This document shows positions 17,300-26,769 of a DNA stretch of 64,000 bases, in pieces; the first letter of the stretch is position 1; each line of letters starts with the position of its first letter. The DNA comes from Actinotignum urinale DSM 15805 (GTDB taxonomy: Bacteria; Actinomycetota; Actinomycetes; Actinomycetales; Actinomycetaceae). The notes below the pieces were generated by a model. The model ran no database searches. It worked only from the letters and a program-made list of their open reading frames with translations, and was not told the DNA's origin. The stretch spans positions 62,001-126,000 of the forward strand of contig NZ_ATUY01000005.1 in NCBI RefSeq assembly GCF_000420445.1. Reading direction: 5' to 3'. The position numbers and the translations under genes were made by a program.

Positions 17300-17358
17300 T
17301 TATCCACAGTTGTGGAAAACCCTCGATTACATGCCGCTTATCCACGTTTCTATCCACA
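17300..17358. promoter_or_regulatory. Cluster of four DnaA-box-like sequences between divergent genes
   Basis: Within 59 bases: TTATCCACA (17300-17308, perfect box), TTTTCCACA on the minus strand (17311-17319), TTATCCACG (17338-17346) and CTATCCACA (17350-17358). AT-rich sequence follows (about 17395-17520) with GATATC-containing short palindromes (GGATATATCC near 17457). There is no dnaA, dnaN or rpmH nearby, so this is not the usual oriC; it may be a DnaA-titrating or DnaA-regulated site. No other gene lies between 17232 and 17549. Confidence 0.5.
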
Positions 17359-17549
17359 GCGGAACACCTCTTGGGGAAAGAGTTTCGCCCTGTCGTTGTT
17401 TTCTTTTTATTCTTCATTGACGACGAGACAAAGCAGCTCTCGTCGCAGTAAAGTCGGATATATCCAGTTGGCCTACTTAATTAACTGTTTAAGATAGCTT
17501 ATAAGGCCGAAGATATCCGGCACAGATGAGAACGGAAAGGATATCTGTC

Positions 17550-18797
17550 ATGGGATATCTCAGCAAATCTTTCATAGCTTTAGGCGCATCATTGACGAGT
17601 GCCTATCTATGCATTAACGCATTTCACATCTGCCTTGAGACTAGCGGATATGGATTGTTTTTCGCCATCGGCCTCGTTGTCTGCCTTGGAGTATTCTGCG
17701 TTTCCGGTGCGCGATTATCTCTTAGTTACTACGCTTTGCATAGCGCACACAGCGGACGCTTGAGCCTTATCGTTCGGCTAGCGTCCGTTGCAGGCACGGC
17801 AAAAACGCGACGTTCGCTCGCAGCGCTTTTCGTCGCATCTGCACTAACATTCCCACCCATGGGACACGCATGGGCAGATGAATTACCGCCACCAACAACT
17901 TCAACGGAAGTTGAGGATATCGATTTAGGCATAGGAGGGTCACTGAACAAGAAAGCCCACGAGAACAAGGAAACACAACCTGATTCTTCTTCGCCTTCGG
18001 ATAACACCTCCCAAGAGTCAAGAGAGTCAACACCTTCTGAGCCACATGACACTAAACAACCGGCACCACCACAAGACACCACTGCAGATATGGGGAAGAA
18101 GAATATCACTTCTGCCGACAAGCAACCCGCGCCTCCAATATCGTCGAACAAACCTCAATCAACAAATAAACTGCCTCCGAATAAGACACAATCCTCGGCA
18201 AACATCCAGGCACTCCCCCTCAATCCTCAGATGCCAGACAAGAAACACGTGGCCGTATCGCCCAACAACTTAACCTCGCCACGTGATAACGCGCCGGCAA
18301 TGCGGGAAAAACTTTTATCTGCGCAACAGGAGAATTTGCGCGCCACACAACTTCCACATAGTTCGTCATCCCGAGCAAATCTAGAGAGCAAAACCCCACC
18401 ACCACGTTCTCTAGCTCAGGCGCCATTCACTACTTTTTCGAGAATATTAGGACACCGTTTTATTTCTCCCATCCTTAATACAGTTTTTCCTTTTCTCGAC
18501 GAACAATATCGCCAATTTCTTGACGGCAACAGAGATTTTTCATCGGGCACCAACAAGCCTTTCCACCACGGGCACGGCACCCCTGGAAACGATGAAAAAA
18601 CGAGAACGTACACAGTTTTTCCTGGCGATTCATTGTGGAAAATATGCCGTGGAGTTCTTGGAGAAGAGGCGAGGAATGCAGATATAGTTGCGGGAATTCA
18701 TGCCATTGTTGCCGAAAATAAGATTCCCGAACCCAACGTTATCTATCCGGGACAACTGCTAAAGCTCCCGATGTACCTTATTCAACCTAAAACTTAA
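17550..18797 (+). CDS. LysM-domain membrane protein
   Basis: Chosen start ATG 17550 has AAGGA eight bases upstream; an ATG 24 bases earlier lacks a site. The 415-residue product has two hydrophobic segments at the N-terminus (SFIALGASLTSAYLCINAF and LFFAIGLVVCLGVFCVSGA) and a third near residue 90-110. A long Pro/Ser/Thr/Gln-rich linker follows (about 120-300), then a C-terminal LysM domain beginning YTVFPGDSLWKICRGVLGEE and ending YPGQLLKLP. LysM binds peptidoglycan GlcNAc. In Actinobacteria such membrane LysM proteins often sit beside SAF-domain and Rv3235-like genes, as here. The exact role is unknown. Confidence 0.85.
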   Translation: MGYLSKSFIALGASLTSAYLCINAFHICLETSGYGLFFAIGLVVCLGVFCVSGARLSLSYYALHSAHSGRLSLIVRLASVAGTAKTRRSLAALFVASALTFPPMGHAWADELPPPTTSTEVEDIDLGIGGSLNKKAHENKETQPDSSSPSDNTSQESRESTPSEPHDTKQPAPPQDTTADMGKKNITSADKQPAPPISSNKPQSTNKLPPNKTQSSANIQALPLNPQMPDKKHVAVSPNNLTSPRDNAPAMREKLLSAQQENLRATQLPHSSSSRANLESKTPPPRSLAQAPFTTFSRILGHRFISPILNTVFPFLDEQYRQFLDGNRDFSSGTNKPFHHGHGTPGNDEKTRTYTVFPGDSLWKICRGVLGEEARNADIVAGIHAIVAENKIPEPNVIYPGQLLKLPMYLIQPKT

Positions 18798-18816
18798 CGT
18801 AAAATCGGGGTCCATC

Positions 18817-19617
18817 ATGTCAACAGTTCCCGCCAACAAAAAATCAGAAAAGCTGGTAACGATACCGCAAGCAAGTACAGCAACAAGTACAGCAACAAGC
18901 ACAGCATTTGTTATCTCCCATCTGCCACCTCCTGCGGACAAAATACGCATGTCGTTAAGCAATGTTTTCGACGAGAAAACATCTGGAGAAAGAACCCCGC
19001 CGGCACGAATAAAAAGAGAACCGCGAGGAAAAACAGGAAGCCCTGGGACGCGAAATGCAAAAGGGGAGAAACAAGCGCGAAGAGAAACGAAACCGCAACG
19101 AAGAGGAACGAAGCAACCACGAAGAGAAGCAAAACCACGAGAAGAAACGCAGCCCTGCACCACCCACGAAAATTACCCCGTGACAAGCCCCCGGAAACCG
19201 TGGGATCGGGTCGCTTTGAAAGCCACACCCTTTCGAAATGTGTGGAGGGAGTGCAAAGAAAATTTGAATGATCCCCTACCGGGAGATGCTCCTCAGCCCG
19301 AACGTTTCAGCGGAGGGGTTGTTCTCTTCGCAATTGAAGCACTTCTTGGGCAAAGGCCGGTGAACCATCTGAAAAACTGGATGGCGCCGGAAGTTTATCA
19401 AATGTTTGTTCGTCGTTGCGGACTGGGAATGAGATTGGAGGGAAAAATTTTACAGCGTCGTTGCCCCAAGATCCTCAGAATGTCTGTTTTTGCGCCACTT
19501 TTGAGAGTGCGAGAAATTATTGCCGTCATTGAGGACGGGATACGGATTCGCGCAGCCGCATTTCGTATTGAGTTCAATAGGAATCGTTGGGAAGTTGTCG
19601 CATTGGAACTCGGCTAA
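18817..19617 (+). CDS. Rv3235 family protein
   Basis: A 266-residue protein whose first ~125 residues are disordered and basic (runs of Arg/Lys/Glu/Thr, with repeated ATSTATST). A conserved C-terminal domain (about 160-266) follows: GGVVLFAIEALLGQRPVNHL, then LSNWM-like LKNWMAPEVYQMF, and an extended-strand end typical of the Rv3235 family. This family sits next to secA across many Actinobacteria, which is the case here (convergent). It is 19 bases downstream of the LysM gene, so probably the same operon. Function is unknown. Confidence 0.75.
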   Translation: MSTVPANKKSEKLVTIPQASTATSTATSTAFVISHLPPPADKIRMSLSNVFDEKTSGERTPPARIKREPRGKTGSPGTRNAKGEKQARRETKPQRRGTKQPRREAKPREETQPCTTHENYPVTSPRKPWDRVALKATPFRNVWRECKENLNDPLPGDAPQPERFSGGVVLFAIEALLGQRPVNHLKNWMAPEVYQMFVRRCGLGMRLEGKILQRRCPKILRMSVFAPLLRVREIIAVIEDGIRIRAAAFRIEFNRNRWEVVALELG

Positions 19618-19910
19618 AAACCCACAATTGTATTGAAAAATCACATATAACTGAGAAGAACGCGAACAACCAGGATAGTGATGCACAGCTTGGATCACAC
19701 CCGTTTGTACTCAATGCGGGAACGTAGGATGAGGAAACACAAGAATCCCTTTGTTCTCATACCGGCAAAGGGAAGCTGAACACGTAGGATGCGCAGCAGC
19801 ATCCACATCACACCACCACGGCACCGAACAACATACACGTCACATCGCATGTGTTAAGCGGAGGGAGTAGCTTACACGAACCGTATAAGCCACTCCCTCC
19901 GCTCAATTAC
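19618..19910. terminator. Convergent intergenic region with two hairpins between the Rv3235-like gene and secA
   Basis: No gene was found. A hairpin lies at 19746-19773 (TCCCTTTG paired with CAAAGGGA). A much stronger one is at 19857-19903: AGCGGAGGGAGT pairs with ACTCCCTCCGCT, extended by GCTTA/TAAGC after one mismatch. The long stem is symmetric and could end transcription from both sides, but neither flank has a clear T-run. The short direct repeat CGTAGGATG occurs near 19725 and 19782. Confidence 0.5.
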
Positions 19911-19992
19911 TTACTGCGTCGCCTATTGCGTCAGCACTTGTGTCGCCTGCTGCGTGCCTATTGCGTCGGCAATTGCGTCACCTACCGCGTTA
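19911..19992 (-). repeat. Seven degenerate 12-bp tandem repeats starting at the secA stop codon
   Basis: On the minus strand, reading away from secA: TAACGCGGTAGG (19992-19981, the TAA is the secA stop), TGACGCAATTGC, CGACGCAATAGG, CACGCAGCAGG, CGACACAAGTGC, TGACGCAATAGG and CGACGCAGTAA (ending 19911). Six of the seven keep the core ACGCA or ACGCG; units are 11-12 bp and contiguous. Confidence 0.85.
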
Positions 19993-22824
19993 TTTCCTGC
20001 GCTTCTTTTTCTTAGCGGCTCTGCGTTGTGCACGATTTCCGCCTTCAGAGCGGTGAGCAGTTGCCGGAGATGCCCCGCCGCCGGACTGGAAAGAACTCCC
20101 GGCGCCGGTTTGAGTTGCCTCACCACTGCCGTCCATTGAGGGCGCCGAATAGGACACGTTTTGCTGACGAGTTCTTTTTTCAAGGCCTAGGCTTTGTGCG
20201 CTAACGCGTTCACCAGAAGCCGCAGCGTTACTATTGTCGTGAAGATCGTTAGCGGCCGCAAAGGCAGCTTCCATGTTCTTCGCAGGTGAAGCTAGTTTTG
20301 CGGCTTCTTCTTGAAGGCGCGCTTCACGTTCAGATGGCAACTCGAAATTGAACAAGTATTGAACGGTTTCACCCATGATATTGTCGTTCATTGCCTGGAA
20401 CATGCGGTATCCCTCGTCCTTGTATTCAACAAGGGGATCCTTTTGAGCCATAGCACGCAAACCGATACCCTCTTTAAGGTAATCCATTTCGTACAAATGC
20501 TCGCGCCACTTACGATCCAGTACAGACAACAAAATCTGACGTTCAAGCTCACGCATTGATGCTGAACCAACCTCGTCTTCACGTTCCTCATAAAGTGCGT
20601 GAATATCCTGGTTTAGTTCACTCTTCACTCTTTCCTGGGAAAGCTTATGCAACCCACCCGCGTCCTCAATGAGCTCTTGGGCGCTGAAGCCAGGCTTGTA
20701 GTAACTCTTAAGATCATTCCACAGGGCTTCAAGATTCCAATCTTCTTCACTGCCCTGAGTATGAGCCGTTACAACATCGTCGATAACGAAATCAAGGAAA
20801 CCGCTAATAAGGTTCTCAATATCGTCACCACGCAAAATGCTCCGGCGTTCGTCGTACACCACGGTACGCTGATCGTTCATCACGTCATCGTACTTCAACA
20901 CGTTTTTACGCATTTCCGCATTACGTGCCTCGTTTGAGGTTTGCGCACGAGTGACGTTTTTCGCCATTCCCCTATGCTCTAACGGGGTGTCATCATCGAC
21001 AATTGCCGCATTAATCATGCGCCCGGTAATTCCCTGACCCCACAAACGCAACAAATCATCTTCAAGGGAAAGATAGAAACGCGATTCGCCCGGATCGCCC
21101 TGGCGTCCACTACGTCCGCGCAACTGGTTATCAATACGACGCGATTCGTGACGTTCGGAACCCAGCACATACAAACCACCGAGCGCCGTCACCTCATCAT
21201 GTTCTTCGGCAACCGCGGCCTGTTCTCGCTTCAACGCTTCGGGCCATGCAAGTTCGTATTCTTCCGGAGTCTCTTCCGGATCCATGCCCTTGCTCTTCAG
21301 GAGGTCCACTGCGCGATGCTCCGGATTGCCACCGAGCATAATATCCGTACCACGCCCAGCCATATTTGTTGCAACTGTCACGGCACCTTTACGCCCAGCT
21401 TCCGCAACAACACGCGCTTCTCGCTCGTGCTGCTTAGCATTCAACACCTGGTGCGGAACCCCAACCTGGTCAAGCAAATCAGAAAGTTCTTCCGAAGCTT
21501 CCACCGATGCCGTACCAACAAGGATTGGCTGGCCTTTTTCGTGGCGTTCAACAATATCCGCAACAACCGCCTGCAGTTTTGCGGCGCGAGTCGAATAAAT
21601 CAAATCCGTTCGATCCACGCGAATCATGGGCTTATTCGTCGGAATCGGCACCACACCAAGTTTGTAGGTTGAAGCAAATTCTTCAGCTTCTGTTTCCGCC
21701 GTACCCGTCATGCCGGACAGCTTTTTATACATGCGGAAATAGTTCTGGAGCGTAATTGTGGCAAGAGTCTGATTCTCCGCCTTAATCTCCACGCCTTCCT
21801 TGGCTTCGATTGCCTGATGCATACCCTCGTTATAGCGACGTCCAGGCAAAACACGCCCGGTATGTTCGTCAACAATAAGAACTTCACCGTGCAACACAAC
21901 ATAATCGCGGTCGCGCTCAAAAAGTTCCTTCGCCTTAATAGCGTTGTTCAAATAGCCAATCAGTGGCGTATTCAGAGACTCATAAAGGTTATCAATGCCA
22001 AGCGTATCCTCAACTTTATCGATACCCGGCTCTAAAATGCCGACGGTGCGCTTTTTCTCATCGACCTCATAATCGGTATCCTTGCGCATCTTCAACACCA
22101 AACGCGCAAATTCCTGATACCACTTATTCGCATCCCCTTCGGCAGGACCCGAAATAATTAACGGTGTACGCGCCTCATCAATAAGAATGGAATCAACTTC
22201 GTCGACAATCGCAAAATTGTGCCCGCGCTGAACCAACTCATCGGTATCCCACGCCATATTATCGCGCAGGTAATCGAAACCAAATTCGTTATTCGTTCCG
22301 TATGTAATATCCGCGTTGTATTGTTTACGACGTTCATCAGGATCCTGCCCGGTCACAATACAACCGGTTGTCATCCCGAGGAAACGATACACACGTCCCA
22401 TAAGTTCAGACTGGTACGACGCCAAATAGTCATTCACCGTCACCACATGCACACCTTCACCACTCAACGCGTTGAGATAGGACGGCATCGTCGCAACAAG
22501 AGTTTTACCTTCACCAGTTTTCATTTCCGCAATCATGCCCAGGTGAAGCGCCGCACCACCCATAATCTGAACATCATACGGACGCTGTCCAATAGTGCGC
22601 ACAGCTGCTTCGCGAACGGTTGCGAAAGCCTCGGGCAACAACCGATCCAGGGTTTCGCCCTCGGCGAGTCTCTTCTTAAAAACCTCAGTTTGCCCGCGAA
22701 GTTCCTCATCGGACATCGACTGAATATCTGGCTCAAGAGCGTTAACTTGTTGACTAATGCGCTTCAGGCGCTTCAATGTGCGCCCTTCTCCTGCTCGAAG
22801 AATGCGGTCAAGAATACGTACCAC
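19990..22824 (-). CDS. secA: Preprotein translocase ATPase SecA
   Basis: A 944-residue motor of the Sec pathway, pushing unfolded preproteins through SecYEG. The Walker A motif ([14 protein letters not shown]), [20 protein letters not shown] and [11 protein letters not shown] in the second nucleotide-binding domain are all present. I chose the GTG at 22822-22824 with AAGGAG eight bases upstream. The C-terminus is Gly/Ser-rich and ends in a basic tail ([14 protein letters not shown]) without the Cys/His zinc motif, as usual for actinobacterial SecA1. A -10-like TACAAT (minus strand, 22860-22865) lies upstream. The 12-bp repeats at its 3' end start exactly at the stop codon. Confidence 0.97.
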   Translation of the reverse strand: MVRILDRILRAGEGRTLKRLKRISQQVNALEPDIQSMSDEELRGQTEVFKKRLAEGETLDRLLPEAFATVREAAVRTIGQRPYDVQIMGGAALHLGMIAEMKTGEGKTLVATMPSYLNALSGEGVHVVTVNDYLASYQSELMGRVYRFLGMTTGCIVTGQDPDERRKQYNADITYGTNNEFGFDYLRDNMAWDTDELVQRGHNFAIVDEVDSILIDEARTPLIISGPAEGDANKWYQEFARLVLKMRKDTDYEVDEKKRTVGILEPGIDKVEDTLGIDNLYESLNTPLIGYLNNAIKAKELFERDRDYVVLHGEVLIVDEHTGRVLPGRRYNEGMHQAIEAKEGVEIKAENQTLATITLQNYFRMYKKLSGMTGTAETEAEEFASTYKLGVVPIPTNKPMIRVDRTDLIYSTRAAKLQAVVADIVERHEKGQPILVGTASVEASEELSDLLDQVGVPHQVLNAKQHEREARVVAEAGRKGAVTVATNMAGRGTDIMLGGNPEHRAVDLLKSKGMDPEETPEEYELAWPEALKREQAAVAEEHDEVTALGGLYVLGSERHESRRIDNQLRGRSGRQGDPGESRFYLSLEDDLLRLWGQGITGRMINAAIVDDDTPLEHRGMAKNVTRAQTSNEARNAEMRKNVLKYDDVMNDQRTVVYDERRSILRGDDIENLISGFLDFVIDDVVTAHTQGSEEDWNLEALWNDLKSYYKPGFSAQELIEDAGGLHKLSQERVKSELNQDIHALYEEREDEVGSASMRELERQILLSVLDRKWREHLYEMDYLKEGIGLRAMAQKDPLVEYKDEGYRMFQAMNDNIMGETVQYLFNFELPSEREARLQEEAAKLASPAKNMEAAFAAANDLHDNSNAAASGERVSAQSLGLEKRTRQQNVSYSAPSMDGSGEATQTGAGSSFQSGGGASPATAHRSEGGNRAQRRAAKKKKRRK

Positions 22825-22967
22825 GCGTAAAACTCCTTTTTGCGGACATAACTTATACCATTGTACGCGTTTCTTCACGCTTCATGAGCCCCGTTCACTC
22901 CCAGCGCGTGCGTTCTTCGTTACGTCTCGTCTCGCAACGTAATTATTTACGACGACGAAATCCGAAA

Positions 22968-23981
22968 CTAGTGGCTACGCTCCACAGATTTCACCGAATA
23001 CTCCACAAGAAGCTCACGAACCGGCGTGTCCCCTAACGGCTCTAAATGATTAATCGCGTCCATCGCCCATGTTGTGGCAATATTTTTTGCTTCACCCATC
23101 ACATCGTGCCTGCGAATATCCGCCACGAGCTGATGGCGGGCTTCACTATCCAAATCGGTTACACGATTCCAGCGGTCAAGTATGCTGTCCCCCGCACTAT
23201 CGAGCTGCCCGGACGCACTCCATTCTTGAAGCAAAATAATCGGCATGGTGATAACGCCCGCTTTAATATCTGCGCCGGGATCTTTCCCGCTCGTCGCATC
23301 ATCTGACATAACGTCGATATAGTCATCTGCAAGTTGGAAAGCAACACCCATTTTTTCGCCGAAAGCCCGGACTTTCTCAGCCACGGGAAGGAATTCTTCT
23401 TCGCGCTCAGGCCCGGCAGAACCAAGAACACCTTGAGTTGCCGAATCGGCAATAAGCGAACCTGTTTTATCACTCAACACGTTAATGTAGTAGGCGCGCA
23501 CATCTTCTTCACCCTCTGGCCCGAGAGTTTCCATGAGCTGCCCAACGCACAGGCGGGTAAAGGTTTCCGAATAGAATTTTTGGGTGTAGCGCCCGGCCGC
23601 CATAATACGTTTCGTTGCGCGCGCAAACAAAATATCGCCACCTAAAATTGCGGCCGACGTTCCGAACACCATGTGCGCAGATTCCACACCTCGCCGCAAA
23701 TCTGAACCGTCCATCACATCGTCGTGATATAGGGATGCAACATGGGTAAGTTCCATGGCGGTGGCCAAACTTTCCACACGATCAGACTCCGGTTCCGGCC
23801 CTAAATAGGAACACACCAACGTTAACGCGGGGCGAAGCCTTTTCCCTCCGGCACGCATGAGATGACTCGTCACCGGGCGAGCCCTGATTGGCCCCAGGTT
23901 CGTTTCTTTTGCGAGGATTTTTTCCACGCCCTTCATGCGCTCGGCAACCCGTGTGCGTATTTTATCTGTTGTTAAAGTCAT
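22968..23981 (-). CDS. Polyprenyl diphosphate synthase (menaquinone side-chain type)
   Basis: A 337-residue trans-prenyltransferase of the IspA/IspB superfamily. The first Asp-rich motif is DDVMD (in ASLYHDDVMDGSDLRRG) and the second is DDYID (in FQLADDYIDVMSDD); the substrate-binding GGKRLRP is at about residue 48-54. It condenses IPP units into the long allylic chain that MenA attaches to the naphthoquinone head group. The neighbours menG (upstream, ATGA overlap) and menA support this; exact chain length cannot be read from sequence. ATG 23979-23981 is the start; upstream in-frame codons lie within menG. Confidence 0.9.
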   Translation of the reverse strand: MTLTTDKIRTRVAERMKGVEKILAKETNLGPIRARPVTSHLMRAGGKRLRPALTLVCSYLGPEPESDRVESLATAMELTHVASLYHDDVMDGSDLRRGVESAHMVFGTSAAILGGDILFARATKRIMAAGRYTQKFYSETFTRLCVGQLMETLGPEGEEDVRAYYINVLSDKTGSLIADSATQGVLGSAGPEREEEFLPVAEKVRAFGEKMGVAFQLADDYIDVMSDDATSGKDPGADIKAGVITMPIILLQEWSASGQLDSAGDSILDRWNRVTDLDSEARHQLVADIRRHDVMGEAKNIATTWAMDAINHLEPLGDTPVRELLVEYSVKSVERSH

Positions 23982-24718
23982 GATATGTCCATGGTAGGCG
24001 CAAAAGCACGGTGAATAGCAACTATTCCGCCAGTGAGATTTCGGTACTCCACCCCATTCAGTCCCGCGTGATGCAACATCTGCGCGACCCCAAGCTGATC
24101 GGGCCAAGCCCCGATGGATTCCATCAAATACGCATATTCGGAAACACTTTTCGCAACAACACCGGCAACCCGAGGTAAAATGTGACGCAAATAGCTATCA
24201 TAAACCGTACCAAATACGCGACTTTCCGGATGCGAAAATTCCGCTATCACCACGCGCCCCCCTGGACGCAATACGCGCCTCATTTCATTTAAAGCCTTCT
24301 GCGGCTCCTCAACATTACGCAAACCGTAAGAACACGTGACCGTATCGAAACTTTCGTCGTCGAAAGGAAGAGCGGTTGTGTCCGCCTGTTGGAACGTAAT
24401 GTGTGGGTAGGTTTTACGTGCTTTTTCCAACATTCCCGACGAAAAATCTATCCCCACCACTCTCGCGCCAAAACCTTCATATTCGGCGGTGGATGTACCT
24501 GTACCGCAGGCTATATCAAGAATTCGCTGCCCGGGCTGAATATCGAGCGCCACAAGAACCGCTTTACGCCACAGCCGAACCTGCCCAAAACTGAGGACAT
24601 CGTTAGCGAGATCGTAACGTGGCGCGATTTTATCGAACATACCAGATATTTTTCCGGCCTCCTTATCGACAAATCCCTGTTCATTGAGATGTGATTCACG
24701 AGGAAGGCTTTTGTTCAT
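23978..24718 (-). CDS. menG: Demethylmenaquinone methyltransferase
   Basis: A 246-residue SAM-dependent methyltransferase for the last step of menaquinone synthesis. It shows SGMFDKIAPRYDLANDVLSF and WRKAVL, the SAM-binding motif ILDIACGTGTSTAE, DESFDTVTCSYGLRNV and the C-terminal NLTGGIVAIH of the UbiE/MenG family. I chose ATG 24718; a GTG at 24751 has GGAGG only one base away, too close to use. The stop overlaps the prenyl synthase start (ATGA). Confidence 0.92.
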   Translation of the reverse strand: MNKSLPRESHLNEQGFVDKEAGKISGMFDKIAPRYDLANDVLSFGQVRLWRKAVLVALDIQPGQRILDIACGTGTSTAEYEGFGARVVGIDFSSGMLEKARKTYPHITFQQADTTALPFDDESFDTVTCSYGLRNVEEPQKALNEMRRVLRPGGRVVIAEFSHPESRVFGTVYDSYLRHILPRVAGVVAKSVSEYAYLMESIGAWPDQLGVAQMLHHAGLNGVEYRNLTGGIVAIHRAFAPTMDIS

Positions 24719-24883
24719 GGGACTATCTTCACATAAAACGACACTTTTCACACCTCCGATACGGAAAAGCTCAAAACTTTTCTTTCCCCGCGTAAACTAG
24801 AAGAGCTAATATGATGAACCCGGCATCGCCCAAAAATTTTCAGCGTATGCTGAGGGATATCACGCATATAGGAAGGATTTTAA

Positions 24884-26698
24884 ATGCCCGAGCAGGAAAC
24901 TCCGAAAAACACATCGGACCTTTTTAGCACCTGGGATAACGATAATGTTGCAACACCGCAGGTTTCTAAACCACACGAGTCGAAACTAAAATCCCCCGAA
25001 CTTCTCTCGGCTATTCGTCGCACTTTCTCACGCCAAACGTGGTTTGTTTCCTTGCTTTCGCCCGTCGTCGCCGTTCTTATCGGATTCCTTGTTTCGCTGT
25101 TTACAGTTCTTGCACAAGGCAACCTTTTCCTTAACGCAACGCTAGCGGGCACGCAACCCACCCTCCCAGCCATACCTTCCGCGTTGCTCGTCACTGCTTT
25201 AGGTTTGGGAGGAACCTGGAATATTACTATTACTCTTCCCTCGGCTCCACAGCTTGCTCCACGTGCGCCGATACACATTGATCTTTTTGTTCCCGCGCTA
25301 ACAATCACTGTTATAGTCGGCCTCACACTTTACCTTTGCCACATGTTTGTTGGGCGAGGAAAACGCAATTCCACGCTACTCGTATGGATACCTGCATGGA
25401 TTTCAGCCCTCACGTTGAGCGCATTAGCCGCACTTCTGGCATTCTCCACAAAAGTTTTTTTGGAGTCTCCTGTACCGTCGCTCGGTACAACAACGTTTGT
25501 TGCCCAGCCAAGCATCTGGTTAACGGCGCTTCTTGCCCTACCCGTCGGACTGTTCTGTTCAGCCTTCGGCAGGCTTTCGACCCTGAAAAACTCGCCCTCA
25601 ACACGTTTCGCTCTCACCAGCGCCTCCTTCATCCCCACCTTTGCCCACGCGGTACGTATCGCTTTTGCCGTATATCTTGCGGGAGCACTTGTTTGTGGAC
25701 TCGCCAGCCTACCTCCGGCTATCGATTATCTAATACAGATACCGGGCGCTTCATTCATTAGTTTTATCCCGTTCATTTTCACTATAGGTGTCGCCGCCCT
25801 TCAAGGACTTTTGATGGGTGTTGGCTTCATAAATGTCGCCTCAACAATGAGGCCTTCCGCCCACCAAACGGCACTCATCCTGCCTATAATGCCTTCGTGG
25901 GAGGTAGTGTGCGGGTTTATTTTACTCTTCGCCCTGTTGTTGGGCGCTGCCTACCGTTGGGGTCGTACTCGCGATCCACTTCTCGAATATGGGCCTTTTG
26001 CTTGGATTCCTATGCCTTTCGCCTTCACATCCGTCCTGGCAATCCTCAATGTTATTGGCAGGGCTTCCATCACGACTTCCGACCGAAATATCAAGCAAAT
26101 GTTCTCTTTCGGTATTTCCTGGTATGTAATCTTTGCAGGTGTGGTTCTCGGGCTTATTGTTGAAGGCCTCTCCCGTATTTTCCGCACCAAACCACCGGTT
26201 TCTGAAACTTCCGGGTTCCTTTTGCCCCACGAATCCAGCATTCCTGGGCGTCTGAATATTCCCGGCGCCCCCGACGGAGTTGCTGTTCACCCCGGCGATC
26301 CCTCAACAGATATCGCAGAAAATCCCACTGATTATATCGACGACGACACCGAAACCTCTTCGCACCTTGAAGGAAAGGGCGACGCGGCCGACTACGCCAC
26401 CCATCTCGACGGTGACACCAGTAATGCAAACACCAGCGATATTGTAGAAACCGTGGCCGACGGAGACACCCCCGAAACCTCTTCGCACCTTGAAGGGAAG
26501 GGCGAGGAAAATATCGCTGTAGCTACGACGGCAGTGGCAGGCAACACACAAGAAACACCGAACGTGCAAGAAGCGGCGGATACACAAGAAACGACGGACA
26601 CACAAGATATCCCGGACACACAAGAAACGACACCCGAAAACTCCGCAACCGCTTCGGCCAGGGCCGAAGCGGAAAACCCGGAGAAAACAACACATTAG
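24884..26698 (+). CDS. Large multi-pass membrane protein of unknown function with acidic repeat tail
   Basis: A 604-residue protein. About ten hydrophobic segments span residues ~50-450 (for example FVSLLSPVVAVLIGFLVSLF and VCGFILLFALLLGAAYRWG). A cytoplasmic or extracellular acidic Asp/Glu/Thr tail (about 450-604) holds imperfect repeats: ETSSHLEGKG twice (nucleotides about 26355 and 26475), then QET/DTQ units (DTQETTDTQDIPDTQETT). No family is recognised. The gene sits between menG (divergent) and menA, but nothing in it suggests quinone chemistry. AGGAAGG lies eight to nine bases upstream of the ATG. Confidence 0.7.
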   Translation: MPEQETPKNTSDLFSTWDNDNVATPQVSKPHESKLKSPELLSAIRRTFSRQTWFVSLLSPVVAVLIGFLVSLFTVLAQGNLFLNATLAGTQPTLPAIPSALLVTALGLGGTWNITITLPSAPQLAPRAPIHIDLFVPALTITVIVGLTLYLCHMFVGRGKRNSTLLVWIPAWISALTLSALAALLAFSTKVFLESPVPSLGTTTFVAQPSIWLTALLALPVGLFCSAFGRLSTLKNSPSTRFALTSASFIPTFAHAVRIAFAVYLAGALVCGLASLPPAIDYLIQIPGASFISFIPFIFTIGVAALQGLLMGVGFINVASTMRPSAHQTALILPIMPSWEVVCGFILLFALLLGAAYRWGRTRDPLLEYGPFAWIPMPFAFTSVLAILNVIGRASITTSDRNIKQMFSFGISWYVIFAGVVLGLIVEGLSRIFRTKPPVSETSGFLLPHESSIPGRLNIPGAPDGVAVHPGDPSTDIAENPTDYIDDDTETSSHLEGKGDAADYATHLDGDTSNANTSDIVETVADGDTPETSSHLEGKGEENIAVATTAVAGNTQETPNVQEAADTQETTDTQDIPDTQETTPENSATASARAEAENPEKTTH

Positions 26699-26729
26699 GT
26701 TCCTTACCACATAGTTATCGTCGAGAAAG

Positions 26730-26769
26730 AGCTTGCCGTGGGTTGGTAGAATGCTACCCATGGCAAGCT
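26730..26769 (+). promoter_or_regulatory. Hairpin enclosing the menA start codon
   Basis: AGCTTGCCGTGGGT (26730-26743) pairs with ACCCATGGCAAGCT (26756-26769) over 14 positions including one G-U, with a 12-base loop. The ATG at 26760, the likely menA start, is in the stem; the alternative ATG at 26751 is in the loop. TTTTC follows the stem, so it could also act as a weak terminator for the gene upstream. Confidence 0.6.

Noticed and set aside
17232-17549. Possible chromosomal origin (oriC)
   Set aside because: DnaA boxes are present but rpmH, dnaA, dnaN and recF are absent from the flanks, so a normal oriC is unlikely; reported only as a box cluster.
22219-22830. 203-codon open frame opposite secA
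   Set aside because: Antisense to conserved SecA coding sequence, with no recognisable motif.
26303-26761. 152-codon minus-strand frame rich in Arg/Cys/Phe
   Set aside because: It mirrors the acidic repeat tail of the 24.9-kb membrane gene; the repeated look comes from that tail.
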